64,000 nt of DNA from Owenia fusiformis (GCA_903813345.2 CAIIXF020000005.1:27407375-27471374); one strand, 5' to 3'. Positions 46,677 to 60,400 are shown, counted from the stretch's first letter. Numbers and translations are program-made. Notes: generated by a model from the letters alone, not told the origin.

Positions 46677-47540
46677 CAGTCGAAATGTTGAGGCATGCGC
46701 AGACCTCTATTTAGTGATATTTTCATTTCAAATATGGCGGCCAATCCGATGTCTGACGACCCTTACAAAGAATCTAGGCAGTGTGCATTCTTACCTCCTG
46801 TGAAATAACAAGTGGAATTTAGTAGTTGTTTTGTGTTTTATTATCATTCTGCATCGTAGTTCTATGTGATGTGGTGTTGAAATGTCAGCAGAAATACATA
46901 TCCATACGATAATCGAGTGAATCAGATAACAGATTTTTCGAAAACCCGTCTCGTGCTAAGCGTGTAAAAACTTGTATTAACATGCTCAAAAGTGCCAATG
47001 TGCACATCAATGTCAAGCTAAATCAATGTTGTGTCTAAAACAGGTACCCGATCTACTCAAAACAGCTTGTCATTCACGTATACACGCTTAGCAAACACGG
47101 CGAAATGACCTGAATCTTGGAATTTCGTTCAAGAGCTAGAAATGTTTGCTCCGGTCTTCGTCATAAGTGTTCATCAGACTTCACGCATGCGCAGGAGAAA
47201 AACCATCAACCAATAAGGTTTATAAATCAATTTTGCACATGCGCCTTACAACGGTAAAGAAATTTGTATTTATAAACGAACCAGTTTGAGATAACCCGAT
47301 ATCAGTTAGAGAAATCTGACGATCTACGAAACTCACTTCAAAAAATCAAATGCGGACTGACGGCGTATTCTACTATGTTTGGATCTAAGATTTTCAGTAT
47401 AGATAAAGTCTTTTATGATCTTTCGAATGAGGTAAGTCTCTAGTTCGAAAGACAATCGTATCAACTTGAACAAAAGTTGAGTTTTGACGAAAAATTTTAA
47501 CATGCGCAGAAGTCCCATTTTCGTTGTACCATATTGACTG
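46677..47540. mobile_element. Tc1/mariner-type MITE, 864 bp
   Basis: The ends are (TATA)CAGTC and GACTG(TATA), with further imperfect inverted matches inside ('gcatgcgcagacct' against 'acttctgcgcatg'). TA lies on both sides. It has lower AT content than its surroundings and includes a 25-codon ORF starting ATGGCGGCC near 46732, which I do not regard as a gene. It inserted next to, or into, the MITE ending at 46672. Confidence 0.65.
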
Positions 47541-47847
47541 TATAGAACTCCTTACTTTCCTTTCAGTGACCTATAATTATCTTTGGTTGATTGACAATCT
47601 TTCACATGTGCAAAAATAAAATAAATTGATAGTTCAGTTTTTGAAAAGCCATCCTTCTAAAGCAAAAAAACAAAGTTGGTGACACCAACTTTTATGATTG
47701 AATGTGAAGCAGAATGATTGTTAGAAGATTTTAATACAAAGATACACACTTTATTGTTAAGTAATTTAGGCCTAGGTAGATACAACCACCTTGATAGGAA
47801 ATGTTTCCAAATATTGACAGTTTTGGGGATAAAATTATATATTAGTA

Positions 47848-49971
47848 CAGGGTGATCATTAAGTTCTGGGAATTGGTCTGCCATTTCAAGATTTCTCAAC
47901 CATTTTAGTTGAAATTTTCAGCAGGTGTACATTGTATGATTCTGAATTTACAAGCAATGTTTCATGTACATATCACATCTTCAATTTATTTTATTGTAAT
48001 TACAAAAAAAGTAAAAGTGGTCCGCGATTAGCAAATTTTGTCTAATATTAATCTGAAAATTTCCTGCCAAAACATATTCATCTTGCCTAGATGGTTGCTT
48101 CAAAGTACTTGTACTAGAGGCAGAACAGTACTCTTGATGTCATTTATTCAGTAGTATTCTTCATTGCTGAGAGGATCATTTCATTTATAATTGTTTCCAT
48201 TAGCCTGGACGCACATGCATTGTTGACAAATTTAGTCCATAAAGATGTGTTCCGGTCCTCCCTTGGTATCCCTTGAAGATTTGCTCAAGCCGTTGAAATC
48301 AGTCCCTTATAGGACCTCTCATATAATGCTTTAGCACCCAAAATGTAGTGAAGCCTAATGGTGCTTCATCCGGTGAATATTGTCTGGTGAATATGGGGCA
48401 GTAATAACATGTGTGAATCCTAATTCTTCAAGAGTAGTATGGGCAGCTTGGGTAATGGGAAGGAGCATAGTCATAATGGAAGATAACTCCCCGCTATTTT
48501 GAGTTATGATTGTGACTTTGAGATGCTGATGAATGATACGAAACTAGAGCAAAGTACACTCTTATATAACAAAACAGATGTTACTTTAGAAACTAAAGTT
48601 AGAAGTATTTGAAAATATGGAAAATCACAGAAATATGTCCACCAAATAGGTATTTTTTCACCATACTTTTGGACCAAGCAAAATTTGAATTCATTTTTAT
48701 TATGTCCCCACCACATAGTAGTTTCTCCAAAACCGCTACAGATATCACTTTCAAATTTTCAGGGATAACGTATGAGTGCATCTAGATGTGGATGAAACAA
48801 ATTTAACTCGATACCTACTTCCTGTCGGCCATTTTGAAGTCAAATGCTAAAATCCTTGTCTGCAAACTTTAAGAAAAATGGCTTCACATTTGCTTTTGAA
48901 ACTTTAACATCTTGTTCAGCTCACTTCATTCTTCATCTGATTAGGTTTTTGACCTGTTAGCTCAGTCATGTCAGCCATTTTGATTGTTTTAAGAAAAGTT
49001 AGCGCGCGATATTACTTTGTATCATATTGAATGGTGTTTTTCAGTTTTCATACTTTAACTATTTAGTAGCTCTATAAATAATTTCAGGTGTACTTTGTTG
49101 TAAAAGCCTATGTTATTGTTAACAGTAGTTATATGTGATAATTTTTCTCATAATCACTTTTTTATTGTCGGCCATTTTGGATTTTTCCGTCCTAAAATCT
49201 TGTCTGTAAAGTCTTGTCTACGCGTTTTCAGGTGAACCGTTTGGTAGATCAATTTCAAATTTTCAGGGATGATTCTTAGTATGAAAATCTAGATCTGATT
49301 AGTTTTTGGGCATTCTGGGTAAATGTCAAGGCAGCCATTTTGGATTTTCTGTCCTAAAATCGTGTCTGTAAAGTCTTGTCTACGCATTTCCAGGTGAACT
49401 GTTTGGTAGATCAATTTCAAATTTACAGGGATGATTCTTAGTATGAAAATCTAGAAGAGATTAGTTTTTTGGCATTCTGGATAAATGTCAAGGCAGCCAT
49501 TTTGGATTTTCCATCCTAAAATCTTGTTTGTAAAGTCTTGTTTACATGTTTTCTGGTTAAAACTGTGTAAGGGATCAATTTCAAATTTTCAGGGGTGGTT
49601 CTTAGTATGAAAATCTAGAACTGACTAAATTTTTGGCATTCTGGGTAAATTTTAAGGTGGCCATTTTGGATATTCCGTCCTCAAATTGTTTCGGTAAAGT
49701 CTTGTCTACTCATTTTTAGGATAACCATTTGACGGGATCACCCATAGGTGGGGACATTTTGTACACATTTGTGTTCTTGTTTTACTTGACCCACCACGCC
49801 ATTTGTCATGTTGCCATAGTAACAACAATTATCCATTGTGACATCAGATGACAATGAGACTGTTTTATCCAACCCAAAATTACATTCCCCATTTACTTTA
49901 ATAATTTCAAGTAAATTGGTTGAAAAATAATGAAATGACAGATAAATCCCCAGAACTTAGTGATCACCCTG
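47848..49971 (-). mobile_element. Mariner/IS630-type transposon with decayed transposase and internal satellite
   Basis: The inverted ends CAGGGTGATCATTAAGTTCT and their inverse are flanked by TA (47846-47847, 49972-49973). On the - strand, about 48100-48480 reads as a broken transposase C-terminus: HYDYAPSH (mariner HDNAPSH region) and, after a frame change, YSPDEAPLGFTTFWVLKHY (mariner YSPDLAPSDFHLFP region). The half nearer the right end is filled by four tandem units of about 163 bp (starting near 49169, 49332, 49492, 49666) bearing 'gccattttggat' and 'agtcttgtctac'. Confidence 0.75.
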
Positions 49972-49979
49972 TATATGTT

Positions 49980-52019
49980 GAATTTTTAATATTGAAACAT
50001 GAAGATATGAATTTTCATAAAATAAACAAAAAAGTTTTTAAAGTTTTTTTTTCACCACCCTTTCTCCAAAGATTTGGCCCTCTGTCAGGTCATTAAACAT
50101 ATAGTACAGTAATTAACTTTGAATAGCCTTATATTGAATGCTGTGTAGGTGCAGATATTTTTTCCTCAATCCCTATCTGATAAACACCCATTGTCCAGTT
50201 CTACAAATTAATCTCAAAAATCTTTAAAAAGCATCTCATTTATTTTGCGTATAATCCAAAATTTTGTACATAAATAATATTATCATGTTATTATGGAAAA
50301 CCACCAAGAAGTGGGGATATATTGTTACAGTCACTATTTTTAGCTCACACTGTGAGCTATTGCAATTCCATACCCGTCTGTCACCAGTTTCTCATAGAAA
50401 ACTAATTATTGAGCTTTAACTAAGAAACTATCATTTAATTTCATTATAATTATCACAAGATGTCCAAAATATGGTTGTCAATTTGACTGAAATCACTTCA
50501 CATTTTGAGCCATAGTACTATTTAGAATATTTTCAAATCTTTAATATTTGTTCACATTTCAATTGTCAATTACAATGATAGCATTTCTGGCAACAATTTG
50601 AACTGTTCATGTTTGCAACTTAGGTACAGTTTCTATACCAATTTACTTTCGTCCAAGATTGCCAGCAACATAGAAAGATTTGTACTTTTCTGAGGCTTTG
50701 CACGCTGCAATCTTTTCCCTTGAAGCCATGCGGTTATAGAATGCCTTCAGTGTTGGGTAGGCATCTAGCATTGTACTTGAGAGACTTATACAGGCATCTA
50801 GGAGATCCAACATGGCATAGTCTGCAATAGAGACCTTATCTCCAACAAAGTAGCCTTCTCCTTTCTTATTCTTCTCCAGAAGTTTCTAAAAAAGTTTCTA
50901 ATATTTTTTTTACAATGTAATAGACTATAATGTGCATAACTCATTTTTATTTTACTGGATATCAAATATTGAATTTCACTCTAATGGAACAGAGCCTTGT
51001 AAGAAAATCCCTCTTTCACACTAGTGCTAGTCTTAAAGATTGTTATTCCCAAAATATTCTCTCAAAATATGCCATTCAAAATGAAGGGAACTTTTTTTTT
51101 TTGCTCAGAAGAACTGAAATTCCATGCAGATGATTAATACATAATGAGGAATCTTTGGAAATAAATGATGAGGTGATAGTTGTAATCATGATAGGAGCAA
51201 TCATACCTGAAATATTGCCAGGGTATCACATATCTTCGTACTCTCTATCCTTGCAGCATCATCTTGTTTTTTCTGTAAATACATAGCTGGGTATAGTTCT
51301 GGTTACGGTTGATTAATATTTATTCCAATTAGCTCTGATTGGCTTGTTGAGTTCAGAGATTTATTAAAAACTGAAAGAGTTGAAGATGAAGCTCTCTTGA
51401 GAAGTGAAAGTCGAACGAATGCAAAGGGTAGATTTTCATATTTCTTTTTTTAAAATATTGAACTTAAGAGGTTGTCGTATTTGTCTAGTCTATTCCTTCC
51501 TGGTTGCTCTCATGCAATGATGAAAATGATGAGGGACTTGATAAAATATGTTTTGATTGGTGGAATTTGCTTACTCTAGAGCAGATTTCTTTTCTAGTAT
51601 GATAAGCAACTTACTAACAGTGATATAAGTACCCCAACCAATGTTTGGTGTTCACGCTCTAGTAACATATCAATCTTGGCAGCCTCAATATCATTGTTGC
51701 CATAGAGATTAAGTTTGCGTCCAAAATATCGCAATATGGCATAACATTCAGATAGCTCCAGTCCATCTGAGCCAGTAAGATAGGGTACTTGGCCAAATGT
51801 CTGCAATGAGAAAAACAAATAAAAAGGCACTTGAAACAATCTGGAGAATTAATACAAGGAGGAGTTGAAGGAATGCATTTAAAGTGACTGTTCAACATGT
51901 ACAACCCTTGTGGTAAATTACGTATATCTCATCTCTTAAGTTCCTGAGATCACCCTTATTCATATTGACATTGACATTGACATTGACACTGGACGATTTA
52001 TGTTTTTTCAGAAGTTTAA
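49980..52019. repeat. Segmental duplicate of 43.0-45.1 kb
   Basis: The homology is not limited to GST exons. It begins at the right edge of the mariner-type element ('ttgaatttttaatattgaaa', compare 43030) and includes the 'accaccaagaagtgg' repeat remnant and the 'agctcacactgtgagctatt' MITE end. It continues into intron 2 upstream of exon 3 until the N run. Confidence 0.75.
50643..51800 (-). pseudogene. Glutathione S-transferase, Pi-like, copy 2 (3' three exons; 5' part in or beyond gap)
   Basis: Exons 51800-51615, 51272-51207 and 50885-50643 have exactly the lengths of exons 3-5 of copy 1 (186, 66, 243) and near-identical protein sequence, with no stops or frameshifts. Differences cluster at the end of exon 3 (TLVGVLISLL for TITEIFKSLF). 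Exons 1 and 2 are not seen: exon 2 would be expected near 52250, inside the run of N, and exon 1 is not at its expected place after the gap. The gene may be functional with its 5' end in the gap, or a truncated duplicate; the type given here only reflects incompleteness. The poly(A) hexamer of copy 1 is changed to AACAAA here. Confidence 0.75.
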
Positions 52020-52519
52020 NNNNNNNNNNNNNNNNNNNNNNNNNNNNNNNNNNNNNNNNNNNNNNNNNNNNNNNNNNNNNNNNNNNNNNNNNNNNNNNNN
52101 NNNNNNNNNNNNNNNNNNNNNNNNNNNNNNNNNNNNNNNNNNNNNNNNNNNNNNNNNNNNNNNNNNNNNNNNNNNNNNNNNNNNNNNNNNNNNNNNNNNN
52201 NNNNNNNNNNNNNNNNNNNNNNNNNNNNNNNNNNNNNNNNNNNNNNNNNNNNNNNNNNNNNNNNNNNNNNNNNNNNNNNNNNNNNNNNNNNNNNNNNNNN
52301 NNNNNNNNNNNNNNNNNNNNNNNNNNNNNNNNNNNNNNNNNNNNNNNNNNNNNNNNNNNNNNNNNNNNNNNNNNNNNNNNNNNNNNNNNNNNNNNNNNNN
52401 NNNNNNNNNNNNNNNNNNNNNNNNNNNNNNNNNNNNNNNNNNNNNNNNNNNNNNNNNNNNNNNNNNNNNNNNNNNNNNNNNNNNNNNNNNNNNNNNNNNN
52501 NNNNNNNNNNNNNNNNNNN
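52020..52519. other. Assembly gap (500 N)
   Basis: Exactly 500 undetermined bases, a conventional size for a gap of unknown length. It interrupts GST copy 2, and the 3' exons of the Gln-rich gene to its right may also fall here. Order and distance across it are uncertain. Confidence 0.99.
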
Positions 52520-52838
52520 TTCGGCAAAATGGAATTATTTTTTATTTAATAGATAAAAACTAAGACTTGTAAGAAAAACTATGTGTGACAAGAAAAATAA
52601 TTGTGATTTTCTAGGGGTAGCCGTGAAAGTTTAGAATTTACTATCAACTTTCAAAATTAAAATTTAACATAACAATTTTACATACAATTGACAGATCATT
52701 CTAATTCACCAATAATGTACACACCTTCTTTTATCTGATATGGTTAGACTGAAGATTTAAGATGTTAAGATTGATAAAGTTCCTTGAACATGTACCTTTT
52801 TCCTACATACGGATACAATTTGAAAGTATAGTTAATAC

Positions 52839-55800
52839 CTTTTGAAGTGGGGTTGCATGCTGATTCAATATAACATCACCAATTGGTGTTGGTTGTATCT
52901 GTTGCGAGGGCTGGTCAGTCTGGCTCTGAATGGTAGGAACAGGTGCAGGTGGACTATCAAGGGCAATAATGTCAGCATCGTCATCATCAATGGTGACAAT
53001 CTGGTTTGTATTAATGACTCCTAAAAACAAATATATTTACATTGTCCTGAATACAAGCAGTTGTCTCCCCAGCATTAAAGCAAGTGGGCCCTGTACCCAC
53101 TTGAGATTTTAATTACAGGCCTGCATCCACACCAGATTCCACTTGCATTCAATTAAAAATGAGACAAATTATGAAAGGAATTGGTGTAAATTGTGAAAAT
53201 GAGAATTTGCATCCACTTGGGGAACATATTGGCAAAAGCTAATTATGAAATCTATGAACAAACTTGATGTTCAATTCATACAATCAATTATTCTGACCTG
53301 CACATATGGTTAATCAGCTTAATGTCAGGGTGCATGTTCAGAATTTTGCTACAACCCACAATTGAGTCACATGTTATTTTTCGAATTTGAACCATTCCTT
53401 CCCCACAATGTCTTCATCTGTCACTTTTGCATGAGTATACTAATGCACCTAGAAAAGAATGTGAAGAAGAATGTCTTGATAAAATGTATAAAAGACAAGA
53501 AAATTCAGTGAAAAAAATTCAGAAAATTTTCAGAATTTTTTTTCACTGAATTTTCTCGTTTAATTACAAAAAAAATCTTCTCACCAGTCTTTTCTAGGCA
53601 CATTAGTGCACTCTTTGTGCAAAACTGGAAGATGTAGACAGTGTGGGGAAGGAGTGATTCCTGTTTTAGAAATAACATGTGAAGAATGCATAAAAATTCC
53701 AAACATGCGCCCTGGCCTCAAATTACCAACCTTGATTTTTACTACCCTTTGTTGGATGAGGTGCTGCTACTGCTGGTGTTGGTGGTGTCGTTATGTTGGA
53801 CTGTTGAGGGGTTGCAAAATGGTAAACACCTGGGCGAGGAGGGTAAGGCATATTGTTTTTTGTTTGCGCATTCTGATCCAACCTCTGAGATTGTTCCTCG
53901 AGCACTTGCTGCTCTTTCTGTATCCTTTCCTTGACTAGTTCTTGTTGTTTTCGTAATTGTCTGATTTTCTCAACCTGCTCTCGTCTCACTTTGTCTTCTT
54001 GCTCTTTAACTTGATGCTGTAATTCCTCTAGTTTTTGCTTTTGTTGCAAATTAATCAAAAGGTGTTTTTGCATCTCCCTGTCTCTCTTTCGCTTTTCTTC
54101 TAGTTTCCTTTGCTGCTCTAATTGCTGTTGCATTTTTCTCTGTTGCTCAATTTTCTGCCGTTGAACCATTTGCTGCTGTCTTTGTATATCCTGCTGTTCT
54201 CTGACTCTCTGTTGTTTTTCTCGGTTCGATTTCAACTGTGCCAATCTTTGTTTCTCAAGTCTCTGTCGTTTTAATATTTCTTGCTGTTCCATTTCATACT
54301 GTCTAAGTTGTTGTTCCTGGTGTTGTTTTTGTTTTTGTTTTTCCAACCGTTCAGCTTCCACCTGTCGTATTTGTTCCTGCTGCTTCAGCTCCTCCTGCTG
54401 CTGTTTGCTCTGTTGAGAAGCTTGTCCCTTAGATGGCGACTCTTCCACAGTGACATCTATAATATCATCATCTGAGTCAATGATAGTGATATCTTCAACA
54501 GAACTAGTTGGTTTCCTTTGAGGAGGAGTGCCAACTGGGGCGACAGTGGAGTAACCTGTTGGTTTAGGGCCTGGTTGACCTCTTCCAATTCCCCCACACC
54601 TCCCTCGAGTAGGACGGAACCCTCCACGCAGTCCTTGTCTCCTAGGGGCAGGGGGTGCCTGTCTTTGTACTGTTGGAGGCTCAGCATAGTTCTGAGACTG
54701 GGCCTCATTGTAATACGATGAGGAAGATCCCTGGGCTGTGGTACTATTGTATTGAGACTGGGAAGTGTCATAGCTGTAATTTGGGACATTGTTACTATCC
54801 TCCTGATAGTCTGATGCCTGGGCTGTCTCTCTCCTGGAAAATAAAGATAAAATAATTGAATGGAATGTAAAGATAAGTGCAATCAGGTAACAGGTATATG
54901 AAGTAAGTGCATCTTGATACAAGTCTTGGTTTAAGGTAAGCCTGATATTATATTCACACATAGCTAAGTAAGGTGTGTCCGATTCCAGCCAATCCGAACA
55001 CAGTATTTCTAATTGACAACAGTGTGTGAAATAATCAATAACACATTTGTTTTGTATAGTTGCTAAGGTGAGGAGATGAATTTGATGTTTTGCCAATACT
55101 TGACCCCTGCAAGAGTTTTCATTAGAAATATGTTCTTTAATGATTTTGTATCTTTTAGGTGATTTTGTTGAAAATATTTTACAATGTGTAATAAAGGACT
55201 CACGGTCCTGTGCTCACACAGTTTGGAACCTTCAGAGGAATGTATATCCTGACTTTCAAACAAAAATATTGATTTGGATTTGTAGTCTCTAACTTTGAGA
55301 AACTTAGATAGCACAGTTGTGTGACATAGTTTGATGACCTTTGACCTTGAAAATCTTACTTATTCAGAGCTCAGTAAGGTTTTTTGTGATTAAGCTGACC
55401 AAAATTCATATCCAAAAATCAATTTGAAAAATCAACTTTTTGACCTTTCAAAGGTCATTGAAGGTCAAGTAAAGGTCAAATCCTAAAATGTCAGATTTGA
55501 TCTCCTGGCAACTTGTAGATGATTTTCCAAAAAATGGTCAAATTGAAGCAGGTTGAAAAATAACTTATTTTACTTTTTTTGAAGTCAAATATCTCAAAAA
55601 CTGTAAAAATTTGATGCTGACATATTTTGAGCAATATGTAGGGAATGCTTAAATCTAGTAATGATGTAATTCATTGCAAGAAATGATCAAGTATAAGGCA
55701 AACTTTGAGAAACTTGTCAATCACAAAATCTGCCATTGACTTTATACATGAGAAAGTTTCCTGAAAATGACCTACTTTTTGTCAAAAAACACCAAAAAAA

Positions 55801-57404
55801 ACTGTAATTCCAAGAGCTTTGAAATCTTCAGAGGACATAAGTTGCATATACAGCAACTACTTTAAGTTATTTGAAAGTTCTACTTCAACAAAGTGTCTCG
55901 TATTTACAGAAAATTTGACTTTTTGATGTCAAAATCAGCAATTTCTCGGAAACCGGGCGAACTTGGGAATTGGCGATGATAGGTCAATAGGCATTATGGA
56001 TATGCATAAAATGAATGTGGATATGACTCAAACCGAATAGCACCAACGGACCAACGAATGGATGGACGGACGGACGGACCAACGAACGGACCAACGGACG
56101 GACGCCTGGTCGATCCTATAGGCCCACTCCACTCAGGCGTTGTTTCCCAAACTTTGCATTCTGCTGTGCAGTCATGCAAAGATTTGGAAACAACATATTT
56201 GTGAAATGGTTCAGCACACAATGCATTGAGTCCAAGGCTTAAATCCTAAAACATACTTTCATTACATTACCTCAAGGATGAAACCTTTATTGTGAAAGGA
56301 TTGGTATTGATATGGAGAACTGAATTCAACAATGTTATTCTCTTGAACCAATCATTGAAAAAATTCTGTAAAAAAACACGGTATTTTATGTAATGGTGAC
56401 TGATTGACAACAATTTAATGCGAAAATTATTTAGAAATATTTTACATGACTGTTTTTGTTAAAATTTTTTGTTTTTTTAGTGCAATTATTTTTGCTCCTT
56501 TCTACAAATTCTTGAGAATGAAATAAAATGTCTTTCCGAACCTTGTTGGAACAAAATAGCATTTACAACATGTTTTTAGACCTCTCGATATCATAGGTAT
56601 ACAAAGGAATTTTGGTTGATTTTAAAAAAGTATTCGAAAAAGTAAATCAAAATCCCCCCAAAATAGATAAAAATCAAGATAAACCTCTTTATTTCATACA
56701 AGATACTTTTTTAAAATCATCAAAATTTCCTTTGTAAAATTACAATATTGAGAGACCTAAAACACGTTATGTTAATGTTGTTTTGTTCCAATGAGGTTCG
56801 GAAAGATGTTTCATTTCACTCTGGAAACATGATACCAAGAACAAAACAAGTGTTTGATGTGTTTTCTAAAACGATGAAAGTTTATATATATTTTTCAAAA
56901 AGTATATTGATACCATTCAAAAGATGACCATTAAATTGACGATGTGTTAAAGTTTTAGATTTTTTTATGACTGGTTTAAGAGAAACGTGTGTTCAAAAAG
57001 TTCTCCATATCGATACCACTCCTTTCTAAATTTGAGTGAAGTATTCGATTTCCAATGGGGGGGGGGGCTCTTGATCCGCCAGTACAACATGGATTTAGGA
57101 TCTTGCTTCAAGATTATTTACTTGGTCAGTAATGGAGCATCTAATCGTTGTTTGGGTTTTTCATTGTGCATTGTTCTTTTGCTTTGGACTATCTAATTGT
57201 TGTTCGGGTTGTTCATTGTGTGTTTATCTCTTACATGTAACCTAATTTGATTACTTACCTTGGAGTAAAGTACTGGTAGTTCATATTTGGTCTTTCTTCC
57301 TCATACGAATAATTTTGGCTAAAGGATTTCTCTTCCTCCCGCACTGTGCGACCATCTTGCGTCACCACTGTACGTGACTGATGCCAGTTCATCCTCATGG
57401 ACAT
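52839..57404 (-). CDS. Gln/Arg-rich coiled-coil protein with SUMO-interaction-like motifs (5' part)
   Basis: Not recognised as a known family. Exons on the - strand: 57404-57259, 54833-53731, 53020-52839, joined in phase (477 residues so far); the last ends in a good donor, so more exons follow. The start MSMRMNWHQSRTVVTQDGRT is preceded by a 4-codon upstream ORF. A Tyr/Ser/Gln-rich region comes next, then an RG-rich patch (GLRGGFRPTRGRCGG). The acidic motif EDITIIDSDDDIIDV precedes about 200 residues of Gln/Glu/Arg/Lys-rich heptad-like coiled coil. A Pro/Thr-rich stretch and a second acidic motif, IVTIDDDDADIIALD, complete the visible part. Hydrophobic cores followed by Asp/Ser runs are typical of SUMO-interaction motifs. 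This composition suggests a nuclear protein. Its 3' end would run into the gap or past GST copy 2. Confidence 0.75.
56045..56105. repeat. GGAC-type simple repeat
   Basis: Repeated 'ggacggacggacc' and 'caacggacc' units. They form the right part of an interspersed repeat that starts near 55190 ('ggactcacggtcctgtgctc') and contains 'tgacctttcaaaggtca' blocks. All of it is intronic to the Gln-rich gene. Confidence 0.6.
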
Positions 57405-60400
57405 TGCATTGGTCTGCTATATTCTGGAATATAATCAATTACTGTATATGTTTCATTAGATCTAATATATACAAAAGACATCCTTATACATGTATGGATT
57501 GTAACCCCAAGTTTTAAAAAAAATTGCCAGTAGTTGACCATCCTCCTAAGCAGGTGTCCAGAATCCGTACCTCCTTCTTCCCCCTGCTATAACAAATTTG
57601 GAAGCGCCTGATTAAACTGAATCACGTGATCTTATTATGCGCAATGACTTATACATGATTATTTCTGTCGCAGTGTTGTGACAGCCAATCAGATTGCAAG
57701 TTCTAAATCGGGGAAATGCTAACTGCATATCCCAGGGGGTAAAAAGAAAGAATATATTCTGAATTTTGAAGCACTGTGATCGGAGGTTGGTAGTTGACAG
57801 GGAGCTGAATTTTAGCCACATGTAAATAACCACGATTCCATCACTTTTAAACTCAAGATTTCAACACACATCTAGTTGTGTGGGTGATTTGAAAATCAAC
57901 CCTATATTTTATGGGGTAGTGTTCAACTTGATTTTTCTGACTACTTTTATCATGAAAATAAGATAAGGGAAAGTATGATACTGTCACTAGTCACTTACCT
58001 TCCAGAAGTTAGTGAAACATTCAACCAAACAGCACATTAACTTTGTTGTGTCAACCATTGGGGATGAGCACAATATCCAAGAGATTGATTGGCAATTAGA
58101 CACGAAATCTCTATGTCTGAGTCTGAATTGTAGTGAAGCAAATATAGATATGCAATTTTAAATTGATGAGTCCGGGCAACTCCGGGAATGCAACCAAGTT
58201 TATATGCTGTTAGGTTGAATGTCTTACTAATTTCTTGAAGGAAAGTCAGTATCATTCTTAAGCTAAGTCTTATCTTTCACAATCAAAATAGTCAGAAAAA
58301 TCAAGTGGAACACTGTGATGGATTGAATAATCCAAGTTGATTCCGCTTATTACTTAAATAAAAACAACATGCATACAGTATAATTGTTAAATCATGAGAA
58401 AGCATTGTTTCAGTATGTATAATGCCCGTATAAAGGAGGGGCACCTTAGTGAGTGGTAAATTGAGTCAGAATCATAGCCTAATGCAAATGGAGTCTTCTG
58501 GAAAGTTTTTCAGTTTCAAAGAGTAAAAGACACGCTCATCATAAAGTCAAATTTTGACACAATCATCACGGGATCATAACACTGTGTGTAAAATATCAAA
58601 ATAGGCCTGGGCAATTCTCCACAAAAGTCAGATGACTGAAAAAATATGGAATCAAATTAAAAACTAAACCGGAAGTTAAATAAAAAGCAACATTTTGGAA
58701 AACCCTGTACATTTTTGTCAATTTCAATCAGATAAGCGTGTGCACATGAATGTTATACAGCCCATATGATCAAATTGAAGCTTATTACCTTGACATATGT
58801 GCTACATTAGTAGTATTTGCGGCCTATTGTCTCGGCCATTCCCGCTATTTTCTCGACAAGAACAGCTGCTACCGCTAAAGCGAAAGTGTAATCTCGGTAT
58901 AGCGAAACAAATATAACAATCATTTTTTTTACTCTGTCACCGTTCCTCGTCCTGGCTATTTTCTAAAACTACCAAGCATTCTTACTTTGAATCTATTTGA
59001 AGATGTCGATTTGATATTCAAGATGATTTGACAATTTTTCTAAGGACATGGCTTGTTATTGTCACCATAGAAATTGGACTTTTTCCAACGCCATTCAAAG
59101 TTTTCCATAAGTTCACTTCCCTTCTATGGTTTTAGCAAATTTTCAAAAAAACAAACAAGTGCTAAGTGTCATGCAAATACGGCATGTACTTTTGATCAAT
59201 TCAATTGACAATAGTCTACAGTGGCGTAGGAACAATGTACGCCAAAACGCCAGTGCGTAGTGTTGTAAAGTGAGAATAAAAAATGCTTTTTATTTTTCCT
59301 ATGTTCTTTAGTCATATTTTCTCATTGTGAATAAATTTCAAAAAGTAATCTCGAGCACACAAGCCTTATATTAAGAAATGTTATTTTTAATACCATATGA
59401 TATCCTCAAAAGTACACTTTTGCAAGGTTTTTGTGCCTATGTTATTTTTCTAGCCTGGGCCACAGATAAATGACATTTTTCGAAAGCTAAAATTCATAAA
59501 GTAAAAAAAAAAATCGAAAGTTACCTTGTTTCTTATACTGTCGAAAATGCGATGTAATCAATAATGCGCTGTTTGGTAAATAATCACTTAACAGATTGAA
59601 TCCCCTTTCCAACATGCTTTATGAAATACTTAATTGTTATATACTTACTTACTGTATGTTCTTTTGCCTAATGCCCTATATTTGGGTGATGGTATAATAA
59701 ATAAATTGAAAAAATTGAATTGAAAATCGAGAAACCATTGACTATCTTATGAATTTTAAAAGTAAAATACAATTTCGCCAAATATTCGTGAATCGCGTTC
59801 ACTTCACGAATTTGAGAGAAAAACCGTTTTTTTCAAATACTACTTGATGAATACATTTGCAATTTTTGTGCATGTTCCGTAATGTCTTTTCAAACTGTCA
59901 CGTGGTATCATAATTAAAGTGATGAACCCCTTGAAATTTTAAAAATATATATATATTTTTTTTTTATCCCCTATCACCAATTTTTCAATTTCTCTAATTC
60001 AATTTATATTCCGTTGCTAAACAAAATCATGGACCGAAATTATATTGGAATAATAATAAGTCAGCAAAAATCTATTTTCTTACTAAACCACTTATTGTTA
60101 TTGGTAGTACTTAACTACTTATAGACAAAAACAACATGAAATTGTTGATTATTCAATCCCACGTTCCATTGATTTCAATGTGTTTGGCAATACCTGCTAT
60201 CTTTGAAAGTACATAAAGTACATAACTTCAGTTCTAAAAAGCTTTTATCTGGATTTTTATTTCATTTGCAAGATAATAGATTATTAATTTCAGAAATATA
60301 GCATTTTGGCACCCCCTTAGTCACATTGACCTCGATTTGACCTTTGTGGATGGGGGGGGGAGGTTATTTGGTGTTGCAAATTAGTGTTATCAAAATGTTG

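Noticed and set aside
46732-46806. Short ORF starting ATGGCGGCC within the transposon
   Set aside because: It is 24 codons, ends in a stop, lies inside terminal inverted repeats, and no donor leads to a further exon.
52519-52640. First exon of GST copy 2 on the right side of the gap
   Set aside because: The sequence at the expected position does not match exon 1 of copy 1 on the - strand.
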